Shown here piece after piece: positions 8,343 through 15,608 of a DNA stretch of 35,130 bases. The translations under genes were made by a program, and so were the position numbers. The notes beneath the pieces are model-generated. The model was not told the origin of the DNA. It ran no database searches and worked only from the letters and a program-made list of their open reading frames with translations. Position 1 is the stretch's first letter. Each line of letters begins with the position of its first letter. Source of the DNA: a virus; IMG/VR virus record IMGVR_UViG_3300000525_000012, positions 1-35,130 of that record. One strand, given 5' to 3'.

Positions 8343-10511
8343 ATGGCTTACGATATAGGTCCAAAGATTGGTATTGAAGGCGAAAAGGAATTCAGAGATG
8401 CTATAAATCAAATAAATACTAATATGAGAACTCTTGGAACTGAAATGAAAGCAGTATCATCTGAATTTGACAAAGGTGATAAGTCTCAAGAGGCTTATAC
8501 TGCGAAAAATGGAGTCCTTAATAAACAAATAGATGAGCAAAAAAGTAAACTTGAGCAACTGGCTAAAGGATTGCAAGCATCCTCTGATAAATACGGTGAA
8601 AATGATAAAACTACTCAAGGATGGCAACAAGCAGTAAATAAAGCTACAGCTGAGTTAAATGATATGGAGAGAGAAGTCGGAGATAATGTCAAGGCGCTAG
8701 ATAATTTAGGTAATGAAACAGAAAAATCAGGCGGTAAGTTTGAAAAATTTGGTGGAATTGCTAAAGGTGTTGGTATTGCAGTAGGTGCTGTAACACTAGC
8801 CGCAGTCGCTGCTGCAATTAGCATGGGTAAAAAAGTTGTTGAGCAGTTTGGAGAATTAGAACAAAACCTTGGAGGTTCAGAAGCAGTTTTTGGTGAATAT
8901 GCAGCATCTATTCAAAAGACAGGAGAAGATGCCTATAAAAACCTTGGTGTTTCTCAAAGTGATTATCTTGCTACAGCTAATAAGATGGGTGCTTTATTTC
9001 AAGGTTCAGGAGTAGAACAACAAAAAAGCCTTGAACTTACAGAAGGCGCTATGCAAAGAGCAGCTGATATGGCATCTGTAATGGGTATTGATATGCAAGT
9101 TGCACTTGATTCTGTTGCCGGTGCTGCAAAAGGTAACTTTACAATGATGGACAATCTTGGAGTTGCTATGAATGCTACTAATATCGAAGCATATGCACTA
9201 GCAGCGGGATTAGATTTTACATGGAAAACAGCTACTCAAGCTGAAAAAGCTGAGGTTGCTATGCAGATGTTCTTCGAAAATACACAACAGTATGCAGGTA
9301 ACTTTGCTAAAGAATCTACAGAGACAATATCGGGCTCACTTGGATTAATGCAAGCGGCTCTTGGTTCTTTCACAGCAGGGCTTGGAAATACTAATGCTGA
9401 TATGACTAATCTGACAATGAATTTAGTGGATGCTTTTCAAGCAGTAGTTGCGAATGTTATTCCTATTTTAGACAATATTATTGCGGTATTGCCAGCTGCC
9501 ATGACATCAATAGTTGGATCACTGGGAGATTTACTTCCAGGACTAGCAGAAATGGGTACTGCAATTATTGGTAGTTTAATTGGTGCTATTGTTTCATCTG
9601 TACCTGAGTTATTACCGCCAATGATTGATGCGACTTTAATGTTACTAGATATAATTATAGAAGTCCTAGTTGATAATGGACCAATGCTAATAGAGGCAGG
9701 AATAACCGCATTATTAATGCTGATTACTGGGTTAATAAATGCTCTTCCTAAACTAGTAGAAGCTTCTATATCGATTATAACAGCTTTAGTTGAAGGATTA
9801 ATAAAAGCATTACCTCAGCTGATTCAGATGGTACCACAGATTATTACAACAATAGTATCGGTATTAACGCAAAACTTACCACAAATTATAACAGCTGCAA
9901 TAATGATAATAGTTGCTCTTGCAGGAGCCTTAATTGAAAGTATACCGACTATTATAGTATCTGTAGTTCAGATTATAGGTGCTATTTTAAAAGGTTTGCT
10001 TGACGGAATAATAAGCATAATAACATTTGTTCCTAAGCTATTTTCAGAGCTTGTATCTAAGTTTAAGACTATTCAATGGGGACAACTTGGAAAGGATATT
10101 ATAACTGGTATTGCAAGTGGAGTAGCATCAGCTGCTAAAAATCTAGCGAATGGAGTTGTTGATGCTGCAAAAGGTGCTCTAAACAGTGCTAAAAAATTCT
10201 TAGGGATTAGATCTCCTTCTACTGTAATGAGAGATCAAGTAGGTAAAATGATAGGTGTTGGTATGGCAGAGGGTATTGCTGACAGCGCAAAACAAGTTGA
10301 CAATGCTATGAGAGGACTTAATGGAAAGCTTGCAGTGGAAGGCGCAGGCGGATATGGAGTCAATGTAGGTAGTAGTGGAAATAAAAACAGTGAATCAGTT
10401 ATGGAACATACAGGAACTATAAGACTTGAAGGTGTAGATAGTAAAAATCAAGTTATCGCAGTTACTGAAATCGTAATGAATGAATTAAGAAGGGAGGTTA
10501 GATCTAGATGA
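8343..10511 (+). CDS. Tail tape measure protein
   Basis: Sets tail length and is ejected with DNA. The 722-residue product has a coiled-coil N-terminus (about 1-130), a hydrophobic segment near 'GVGIAVGAVTLAAVAAAISM', a body with 'AANKMGALFQGSG'-type repeats, long hydrophobic helices at about 365-570, and a C-terminus with 'FLGIRSPSTVMRDQVGKMIG', a common tape-measure motif. GGTGGTGATAG precedes ATG 8343. At about 1.5 angstrom per residue the tail would be near 0.1 micrometre. It overlaps the next gene by ATGA. Confidence 0.93.
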   Translation: MAYDIGPKIGIEGEKEFRDAINQINTNMRTLGTEMKAVSSEFDKGDKSQEAYTAKNGVLNKQIDEQKSKLEQLAKGLQASSDKYGENDKTTQGWQQAVNKATAELNDMEREVGDNVKALDNLGNETEKSGGKFEKFGGIAKGVGIAVGAVTLAAVAAAISMGKKVVEQFGELEQNLGGSEAVFGEYAASIQKTGEDAYKNLGVSQSDYLATANKMGALFQGSGVEQQKSLELTEGAMQRAADMASVMGIDMQVALDSVAGAAKGNFTMMDNLGVAMNATNIEAYALAAGLDFTWKTATQAEKAEVAMQMFFENTQQYAGNFAKESTETISGSLGLMQAALGSFTAGLGNTNADMTNLTMNLVDAFQAVVANVIPILDNIIAVLPAAMTSIVGSLGDLLPGLAEMGTAIIGSLIGAIVSSVPELLPPMIDATLMLLDIIIEVLVDNGPMLIEAGITALLMLITGLINALPKLVEASISIITALVEGLIKALPQLIQMVPQIITTIVSVLTQNLPQIITAAIMIIVALAGALIESIPTIIVSVVQIIGAILKGLLDGIISIITFVPKLFSELVSKFKTIQWGQLGKDIITGIASGVASAAKNLANGVVDAAKGALNSAKKFLGIRSPSTVMRDQVGKMIGVGMAEGIADSAKQVDNAMRGLNGKLAVEGAGGYGVNVGSSGNKNSESVMEHTGTIRLEGVDSKNQVIAVTEIVMNELRREVRSR

Positions 10512-10867
10512 ACAAACTAATGACAATCAACAACGATCTAATCACTCTTGAGATATCCAATGTACTAATATCTCCTGAAGCTGAAAAAAAACGAAACAGA
10601 TTATTTGACGGTACTTATCATATACAGTCAATTGGTTCAGCTATAAATGAGGCTAGTATCAGTTGTAATATAAATGAGAATGCGAAAGCTTATCTTGATT
10701 ATGCATATAGAATAGATGCCCCAATTAAATTAAATTGGTATGGAAAATATTATGTTGGGTTACTTAAGGCATATCCTAGTATAAAAATTGTTGTAAAAGG
10801 TAGTAACACTAAAAGATTATATAATGCAGATATAATTATTGTTATAGGTCAAGAAGGTGTTATATGA
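10508..10867 (+). CDS. Small tail-tip protein, unknown
   Basis: A 119-residue protein coupled to the tape measure by an ATGA overlap and overlapping the next gene by four bases. It is beta-rich, with 'MTINNDLITLEISNVLISPE' at the start and 'IKLNWYGKYYVGLLKAYPS' later. Distal tail proteins usually sit here but are longer. I do not recognise the family; a role in the tail tip is inferred from position alone. Confidence 0.75.
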   Translation: MNKLMTINNDLITLEISNVLISPEAEKKRNRLFDGTYHIQSIGSAINEASISCNINENAKAYLDYAYRIDAPIKLNWYGKYYVGLLKAYPSIKIVVKGSNTKRLYNADIIIVIGQEGVI

Positions 10868-12177
10868 GAGATATAACTCCTTCTTTAATGGATAAAATAA
10901 ACAAGCAAAACCAAACCATATATGAAAATGCTGATCCTAAAATGGATGTTACAATAGCAAGGCCTAAAAACACTATTAGTGATGGGTCGCATTGGGTTGT
11001 TGAAACTATAAGACAAAAGTCAGGGCTTGGAGATGTATCTGTGGCTCCAAGAAGGCAGAAAATAACGGGAACACCAAATCGAATGTATGAAATACACGTT
11101 AATGAAGAAATTGTTGGGACTAGTATTAGGGAGTATCCAGATACATTCAAGGATGGGTGGATAGATCAATTTAATGTTGGAAATGGATCATCAGTTGCAA
11201 TTGCATTCGATGGAGAATGGAAGAGATATAGGCAACTATGGAGATTGGTTACTCATGAAAAGCCTTGGATAATGTGGGTGGATGATGGGAATAAACTATG
11301 GGCTCAACATTGGGATAATATAAGCACAAAACAAGAATTGGCACAGGATGTCGTATATTGTAGGTCGATTAGAGCTTGGAAAAATCTTAATATGGCAGAT
11401 AAGGATCAAGGCATTGTCGTTGGTTATATCAAAACCGATGGCAAAGTCTATTATAGAAATTACTGCCAGTTGTTAGATTTTTCTTATACATGGGAGCCTG
11501 AAAGACAGGTTGCAGAGTTTACAGGGACAGCATTGTCACTTAATTTATTTATAACAAACGATTATAGAATGGGGTTTGTTGTAGAAGATTCATTGCAAGA
11601 CATCTACTGGTGCATTACAGGCAGGAGTTGGGCAGGAATGGCTGTTGCTGCTGATACACTGTCTGTTTCTCCAGCAGAGCTGATTGCTAAACTTGAACCA
11701 ATTGAGTATATAAGTGGTTATGGGTTAGAAACTCTGTCAGTAGTACCAGCTGAGCTTGATATAGGATTGCTGTATGCGGATACTGACAATGATTTTATAG
11801 CATTAAATGTATCAAAAGTTATGATTAATGAAGAAGATGAAGAGTATGAAGATTGGGGATGGGTTATAGAATTGACAATTGACCATCCAATACCAGATTT
11901 ATCTGTTGGGAATATAACAGCTGTTAATCTTGATAATACTACAGTAATCCAAATTTCAAGCGTAACCAAGGTAGACGATTTTAAATATCAGCTAAATGTA
12001 TCGGATATTGTCGATAGTGGAATTAATAATGTTTATGGTGATATTCAAATTAACATCATGGGTTCAATAAACCCTGCAGGATATACTTATATAAATATGA
12101 CGCACGTATTTATTCCTGTAAACTTAGTACCAACATTTATTCCGTTGCCAGAAGTAGAGGTGATTTATAATGAATAA
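10864..12177 (+). CDS. Tail-tip/baseplate protein with repeat module
   Basis: A 437-residue structural protein. The N-terminal 240 residues are rich in Trp and Tyr with repeating short strands ('WIMWVDDGNKLWAQHWDN', 'VVGYIKTDGKVYYRN'), suggesting a beta-propeller-like or other all-beta fold. Residues about 263-305 carry a two-copy motif of the form ETLxVxPAEL that recurs in the next gene. The rest is Ig-like, ending 'HVFIPVNLVPTFIPL'. It overlaps its neighbours at both ends (4 and 8 bases), so it is part of one translationally coupled tail-tip block. The exact role is not known. Confidence 0.75.
   Translation: MRDITPSLMDKINKQNQTIYENADPKMDVTIARPKNTISDGSHWVVETIRQKSGLGDVSVAPRRQKITGTPNRMYEIHVNEEIVGTSIREYPDTFKDGWIDQFNVGNGSSVAIAFDGEWKRYRQLWRLVTHEKPWIMWVDDGNKLWAQHWDNISTKQELAQDVVYCRSIRAWKNLNMADKDQGIVVGYIKTDGKVYYRNYCQLLDFSYTWEPERQVAEFTGTALSLNLFITNDYRMGFVVEDSLQDIYWCITGRSWAGMAVAADTLSVSPAELIAKLEPIEYISGYGLETLSVVPAELDIGLLYADTDNDFIALNVSKVMINEEDEEYEDWGWVIELTIDHPIPDLSVGNITAVNLDNTTVIQISSVTKVDDFKYQLNVSDIVDSGINNVYGDIQINIMGSINPAGYTYINMTHVFIPVNLVPTFIPLPEVEVIYNE
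11650..11778 (+). repeat. 43-residue tail module, copy 1
   Basis: Encodes a two-part motif 'ADTLSVSPAELIAKLEPI' followed by 'ETLSVVPAELDIGLLYA'. It matches the segment at 13149-13275 in the next gene at 23 of 43 residues by eye, and each copy is itself a tandem pair of the ETLxVxPAEL unit. Confidence 0.8.
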
Positions 12178-13294
12178 AAGTAAAGGGCAGAAAATAACAG
12201 TTCAGTTTACAGAAGAAATAATAAATAACGAGGATATGATTTTATTACCTGATTTTCCTAGCATAAGTGGTTACACGACACAAACTTCTTATGGTTCATC
12301 CTCCACTATAGATATTCCAGAATCGGCGCAAGTGGGAGATTTATTATTGTTGTTTTGGGCAAAAGATGATGATCCTATCGAAAGTGTAGCTGATGGGTGG
12401 GAGAGGATTTTCACATCTTATGACACTTATCACAGATTATCTGTACATTATAAATATTATCAGGGAGAAGCAAAACAATTTACCCTAACACACGATTCAG
12501 AAGAAACGACAGCAATCGTAGTTTCTATTCCAAAAGCTGATGCACCAGTTGTATCAGATGCTTACAAAGGTACTACATCAAATCCGACATCGCCAAGCTT
12601 GGCATCTGGATTTGATTTAGAAACTCCTACATTATGGGTTACCTTTGCTGGGTGTGATTATAGAGATATAACAGGTTTTCCAGAAAATTTTACTGAAAAC
12701 AATATAGCCTCAAATAGAAGTGGAGTAGGGTTGGCAATAGCAAGTTTAAGTTCAACCAATGCAAGCGAATCACCAAATAGTTTTGTAATGAGCGCATCGG
12801 ACCAAGCAAGCGCTGCAACTCTGGCTATTAAATTCAAAGCTAAATCGGAAATATTAAAAGAGGAGTTAAAGGCAGGATGGGAAATAACGGGGCAAGAATA
12901 TAAATATATTAATGGACCGTTGTTGGATAAAGAATATCAAATTTTAAGCGTTGAGCCTCATCCAACGGTAAACAAAGCGTTGTTAATCACAATGGACACA
13001 TTTTCTAGGTTTGCAACCATTGAAGGGGATATAAGTGTAAAATACGATGCATCCGCAGGAAGCCTTGCTGGGAGAGGTGGACCAGTAGAAAGTTTTACGA
13101 GAACATTTATACCGACTGGGCTTGTAGCTGAACCTAATCCAGGAATCGAAGAAACTCTGACAGTTGCAGCAGTTGAATTAATTGCTAATCTTGAAGAAAT
13201 AACATATAAGAAAGGATTTGGAGAGGAAACTCTAATAGTAGCACCAGCGGAATTAACAGTAGAACTTGTGTATGTAGGGGTTATTAACCCTTAG
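12170..13294 (+). CDS. Tail fibre-like protein with repeat module
   Basis: A 374-residue structural protein. After about 30 residues comes a beta-sandwich-like domain ('IDIPESAQVGDLLLLFWAKD' to 'ASAATLAIKFKAK', about residues 45-225) of a kind seen in phage and surface proteins with 'GDLLL...DGW' motifs. A second all-beta region ends 'RTFIPTGLV', like the end of the preceding protein. The last 45 residues repeat its ETLxVxPAEL pair. The flanking pieces look as if the 45-225 domain was inserted into an Ig-like fold (inference). It directly precedes the diversified protein and may form the stalk under it. Confidence 0.72.
   Translation: MNKSKGQKITVQFTEEIINNEDMILLPDFPSISGYTTQTSYGSSSTIDIPESAQVGDLLLLFWAKDDDPIESVADGWERIFTSYDTYHRLSVHYKYYQGEAKQFTLTHDSEETTAIVVSIPKADAPVVSDAYKGTTSNPTSPSLASGFDLETPTLWVTFAGCDYRDITGFPENFTENNIASNRSGVGLAIASLSSTNASESPNSFVMSASDQASAATLAIKFKAKSEILKEELKAGWEITGQEYKYINGPLLDKEYQILSVEPHPTVNKALLITMDTFSRFATIEGDISVKYDASAGSLAGRGGPVESFTRTFIPTGLVAEPNPGIEETLTVAAVELIANLEEITYKKGFGEETLIVAPAELTVELVYVGVINP
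13149..13275 (+). repeat. 43-residue tail module, copy 2
   Basis: Encodes 'EETLTVAAVELIANLEEI' followed by 'EETLIVAPAELTVELVYV' at the C-terminus of the 12170-13294 product. It is homologous to 11650-11778 in protein, but the DNA has diverged considerably, so the duplication is old or came by exchange with another phage. Confidence 0.8.
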
Positions 13295-13312
13295 AAAAGG
13301 AGATGGTAATAA

Positions 13313-14932
13313 ATGAAAGCTAATTTAAGGGTAAGGCTCCATAATAGATTTGACATTATTCCAAGAGATGCTAAGACCATGGAGATTATCCAAGACAAAG
13401 TAGGGATGGCAGAAAACATAGTTAAGGATAGGATGTATGAAAGATTGTTAGCAGGAAACAGTTTTTTTACAAACATTGTATTTGGGACTGGGAACGGAAC
13501 GCTTGACCCAGCTACACCAATTCTATTCGATAGGTTAGGAAACAAACCAGCTCAACAAGAATCATTAGTAAGAAGCTACCCTACAAGTATATGGACACAA
13601 TCAATACGATTAGAATCGTGGGAATATAATGATCCAGAGGAGGATGTATATTTAAGTGAAGTTGGAATTTCAGATACTAGCATAAATATAAATACTCATG
13701 CAAAAATAACTGACTCTGAGGGCAACCCTCTATCTGTTCCAAAAAATTCCACAATTATTATAGACATTTATTCAACTTTATTCGCTGAAGTATATTCAGT
13801 AGACTCGGGTTGTTTTTTTTATGGAGATGGACTTAGAAATTATTTAACAGGTTCAAGCGCCCCAAGTAATGTTGTAGGGCTCAACGATTTATTAAGTCAA
13901 GAATCGGAAAGAATACCAACATTAACTGCAACAAAAACAATAAATCTAAGCGAAAGGAGTTTTACTTTAAGTGGGAGATTTTCAGTTTATGATTTGAACC
14001 GAGATGTTAAGGCGATTGATTGGAGAAGCGGAGGACTAAGATGGAAGCTGCCAAGGACGGGAGTCTACACAGGGACAAATAGAACTGATGTTGAGCTTGG
14101 AACTGGAGATGGGGTTAACGACACATTTCAAATTCCTAATCTAGAAGTTACAAATCTGGTAGTTTATGTAGATGGGACTGCGACAACTGCTTTTACTCAA
14201 ACTTTTGATGATAAAGTTATACTCGATGCACCAGCAGCAGACACGCTAAAGGTCACAGCTGACTACACTACTAAATATATGCCTAAAGATGAAAATTATG
14301 AGCTGCCATTTACAATGAAAATAACATTCGGAGCTAACCAACCGTCTCCAATAGAACCAGATCCAATACTGCCTACAGATTTAGCTGGTCCACAAACATT
14401 AGCCTTTGGCGATACGGATGGCGGATATTTTGGGGAAGTGGCTGCAGTAGATTTCATAAGTGGAGATACCTTAGCTTCTGAAATAGGACTTACTGCAGGA
14501 ACAGCTCAAGAAAGCGATGCAGGTTGGCTTAAATATTATAACAACAACGAAATTATATACGTTGCAAAAAGACCGCCTCGATACGATTTATCGTGGAATG
14601 ATATTAATGCAATTGGGGCTATTTTCGGGGACAAGAAGGTTAAAGTCGGGAATCATGTTTTTGCAGTAAGATCCTTAAGTTCAGCCGAATGGAATAAATT
14701 AATTTATCCAGTGCATGCAAATTATCAGCAATGGGCAAGTTTAAGTGATTCTGACTTAAGGGTAACATCTGGGAACGGTAGGGCTACTTGGACATCAACT
14801 CCTTCCGGCTCGTACCGCATCTACCGTGGTTACTTTTCCGTGGAGGGCTCGGGCAGCTACACTCCGTCGAGCTCTTCTTCTAGCTACGGTTTCCGCCCAG
14901 TCTTGGTCTACCTCTATACTCTCAACTCTTAA
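13313..14932 (+). CDS. DGR target: tail protein with variable lectin-like C-terminus
   Basis: A 539-residue tail protein whose C-terminus is diversified. The N-terminal half ('MKANLRVRLHNRFDIIPRD') looks like a tail-attachment part, with beta-rich middle sections and a Pro-rich linker near residue 345 ('PSPIEPDPILPTDLAG'). From about 365 to the end it looks like the C-type-lectin-like fold of DGR targets, ending in the hallmark 'YGFRPVL' followed by a last strand. Residues 498-530 are encoded by the variable repeat. Variable positions are Tyr501, Tyr504, Tyr507, Phe508, Gly512, Gly514, Ser515, Tyr516, Ser520, Ser522 and Ser524. AAAAGGAGA lies upstream of ATG 13313. By analogy with Bordetella phage BPP-1 Mtd it should bind the host receptor. 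Confidence 0.92.
   Translation: MKANLRVRLHNRFDIIPRDAKTMEIIQDKVGMAENIVKDRMYERLLAGNSFFTNIVFGTGNGTLDPATPILFDRLGNKPAQQESLVRSYPTSIWTQSIRLESWEYNDPEEDVYLSEVGISDTSININTHAKITDSEGNPLSVPKNSTIIIDIYSTLFAEVYSVDSGCFFYGDGLRNYLTGSSAPSNVVGLNDLLSQESERIPTLTATKTINLSERSFTLSGRFSVYDLNRDVKAIDWRSGGLRWKLPRTGVYTGTNRTDVELGTGDGVNDTFQIPNLEVTNLVVYVDGTATTAFTQTFDDKVILDAPAADTLKVTADYTTKYMPKDENYELPFTMKITFGANQPSPIEPDPILPTDLAGPQTLAFGDTDGGYFGEVAAVDFISGDTLASEIGLTAGTAQESDAGWLKYYNNNEIIYVAKRPPRYDLSWNDINAIGAIFGDKKVKVGNHVFAVRSLSSAEWNKLIYPVHANYQQWASLSDSDLRVTSGNGRATWTSTPSGSYRIYRGYFSVEGSGSYTPSSSSSSYGFRPVLVYLYTLNS
14804..14902 (+). repeat. DGR variable repeat (VR)
   Basis: Aligns without gaps to TR 15355-15453 (offset 551). It differs at 16 positions, every one an adenine in TR: eight to T, seven to G, one to C. 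The 71 non-adenine positions are identical. Past 14902 the two copies diverge at 14903, 14906 and 14908, mostly at non-adenine bases, which fits the boundary of the initiation-of-mutagenic-homing (IMH) element. Position 14803 may be a seventeenth adenine change. Confidence 0.97.
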
Positions 14933-14982
14933 ACTGTCCCGAACGCAGGTGAGGGCATAAAGACATAAAGAAAGGAGGTCAA

Positions 14983-15333
14983 ATGAGTTACAATGATGAT
15001 TTAATAATATACAAAAAGATAGAAACGCTTTTAGACACAATTTATCCAAGGTTGGTTAAATTTCCAAATTATGAAAAGTTTAGGCTTGCAGAATATATAA
15101 CGCTTAACATTTTTGAATTAATGAAATGTATTTCATTGGCGAATAGCGTAAAGTCAAAGAGGCTTCTACATCTTCAAGAAGCGGATGGATATTTTCAATT
15201 GATTAGATCACAGGTAAAATTTGCAAAAAGAAGGAAATATATTTCAAAAGGATTTTATAATCATACAGATGATCGAATGACAGAAATAAGCAAGATGCTA
15301 AAAGGTTACATTATGGCAACTATAAAGAAATAA
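14983..15333 (+). CDS. avd: DGR accessory protein Avd (four-helix bundle)
   Basis: A 116-residue basic, all-helical protein of the bAvd/four-helix-bundle type. In BPP-1, Avd forms a pentamer that binds the reverse transcriptase and the template RNA and is needed for cDNA synthesis. Matching features are 'IYKKIETLLDTIYPRLVKFPN', the middle 'RLAEYITLNIFELMKCI', and the end 'MTEISKMLKGYIMATIKK'; many Lys/Arg residues would bind RNA. AAAGGAGGTC, 5 bases before ATG 14983, is one of the strongest ribosome sites here. Placement between VR and TR is a standard DGR order. Confidence 0.92.
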   Translation: MSYNDDLIIYKKIETLLDTIYPRLVKFPNYEKFRLAEYITLNIFELMKCISLANSVKSKRLLHLQEADGYFQLIRSQVKFAKRRKYISKGFYNHTDDRMTEISKMLKGYIMATIKK

Positions 15334-15608
15334 AAATATAGGGATTAAGCTGTAACCGGCTCGAACCGCATCAACCGTGGTAACAATTCCGTGGAGAACT
15401 CGAACAACAACACTCCGTCGAACTCTAATTCTAACTACGGTTTCCGCCCAGTCCTGATTTAAAAAAGTTAATTAGATTGTTGCGATTAAGGTTGTAACAA
15501 CATGACTTGGATTAATTCAAGAGAGCTTAATTCCTTCACTTGGGCAACAGGTGTAAACACATAAATAATGGCATAGTGCTTAGTACTTTACAGAAAGGAA
15601 CACCAGTG
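15334..15608 (+). ncRNA. DGR template RNA region (TR plus spacer)
   Basis: No gene fits here. The stretch holds the template repeat and then a spacer of about 150 bases before the reverse transcriptase ATG, close to the spacer of BPP-1, whose RNA is bound by Avd and RT and primes cDNA synthesis. The spacer has hairpins, for example CTTGGA-TTAA-TTCAAG at 15506-15521 and GTTG-TAA-CAAC at 15491-15501. RNA ends are unknown; that this RNA is the functional template is inferred from TR and gene order. Confidence 0.75.
15355..15453 (+). repeat. DGR template repeat (TR)
   Basis: The invariant donor copy. Read in the VR frame it contains eleven AAC/AAT codons, each aligned to a substituted codon in VR, and it ends with a stop soon after 'YGFRPVLI'. 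AAY codons mutated at both adenines can give 15 residues and never a stop. It contains 28 adenines in 99 bases; its invariant codons use CGC, CGT, TCG, CCG, GGT and GTC rather than the AT-rich codons common in the rest of the genome. Confidence 0.97.

Noticed and set aside
14903-14982. Post-VR cruciform like that of BPP-1
   Set aside because: I looked for a clear inverted repeat after VR and found none I could support.
14795-15049. Leftward open frame across the VR and Avd start
   Set aside because: It is a shadow of the GC-rich repeat, with no ribosome site and no plausible protein; the opposite strand has strong genes.
15540-15608. Upstream TTG start extending the reverse transcriptase by 23 residues
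   Set aside because: No ribosome site is present, and the extension would cover the spacer RNA; ATG 15609 has GAAAGGA at good distance.
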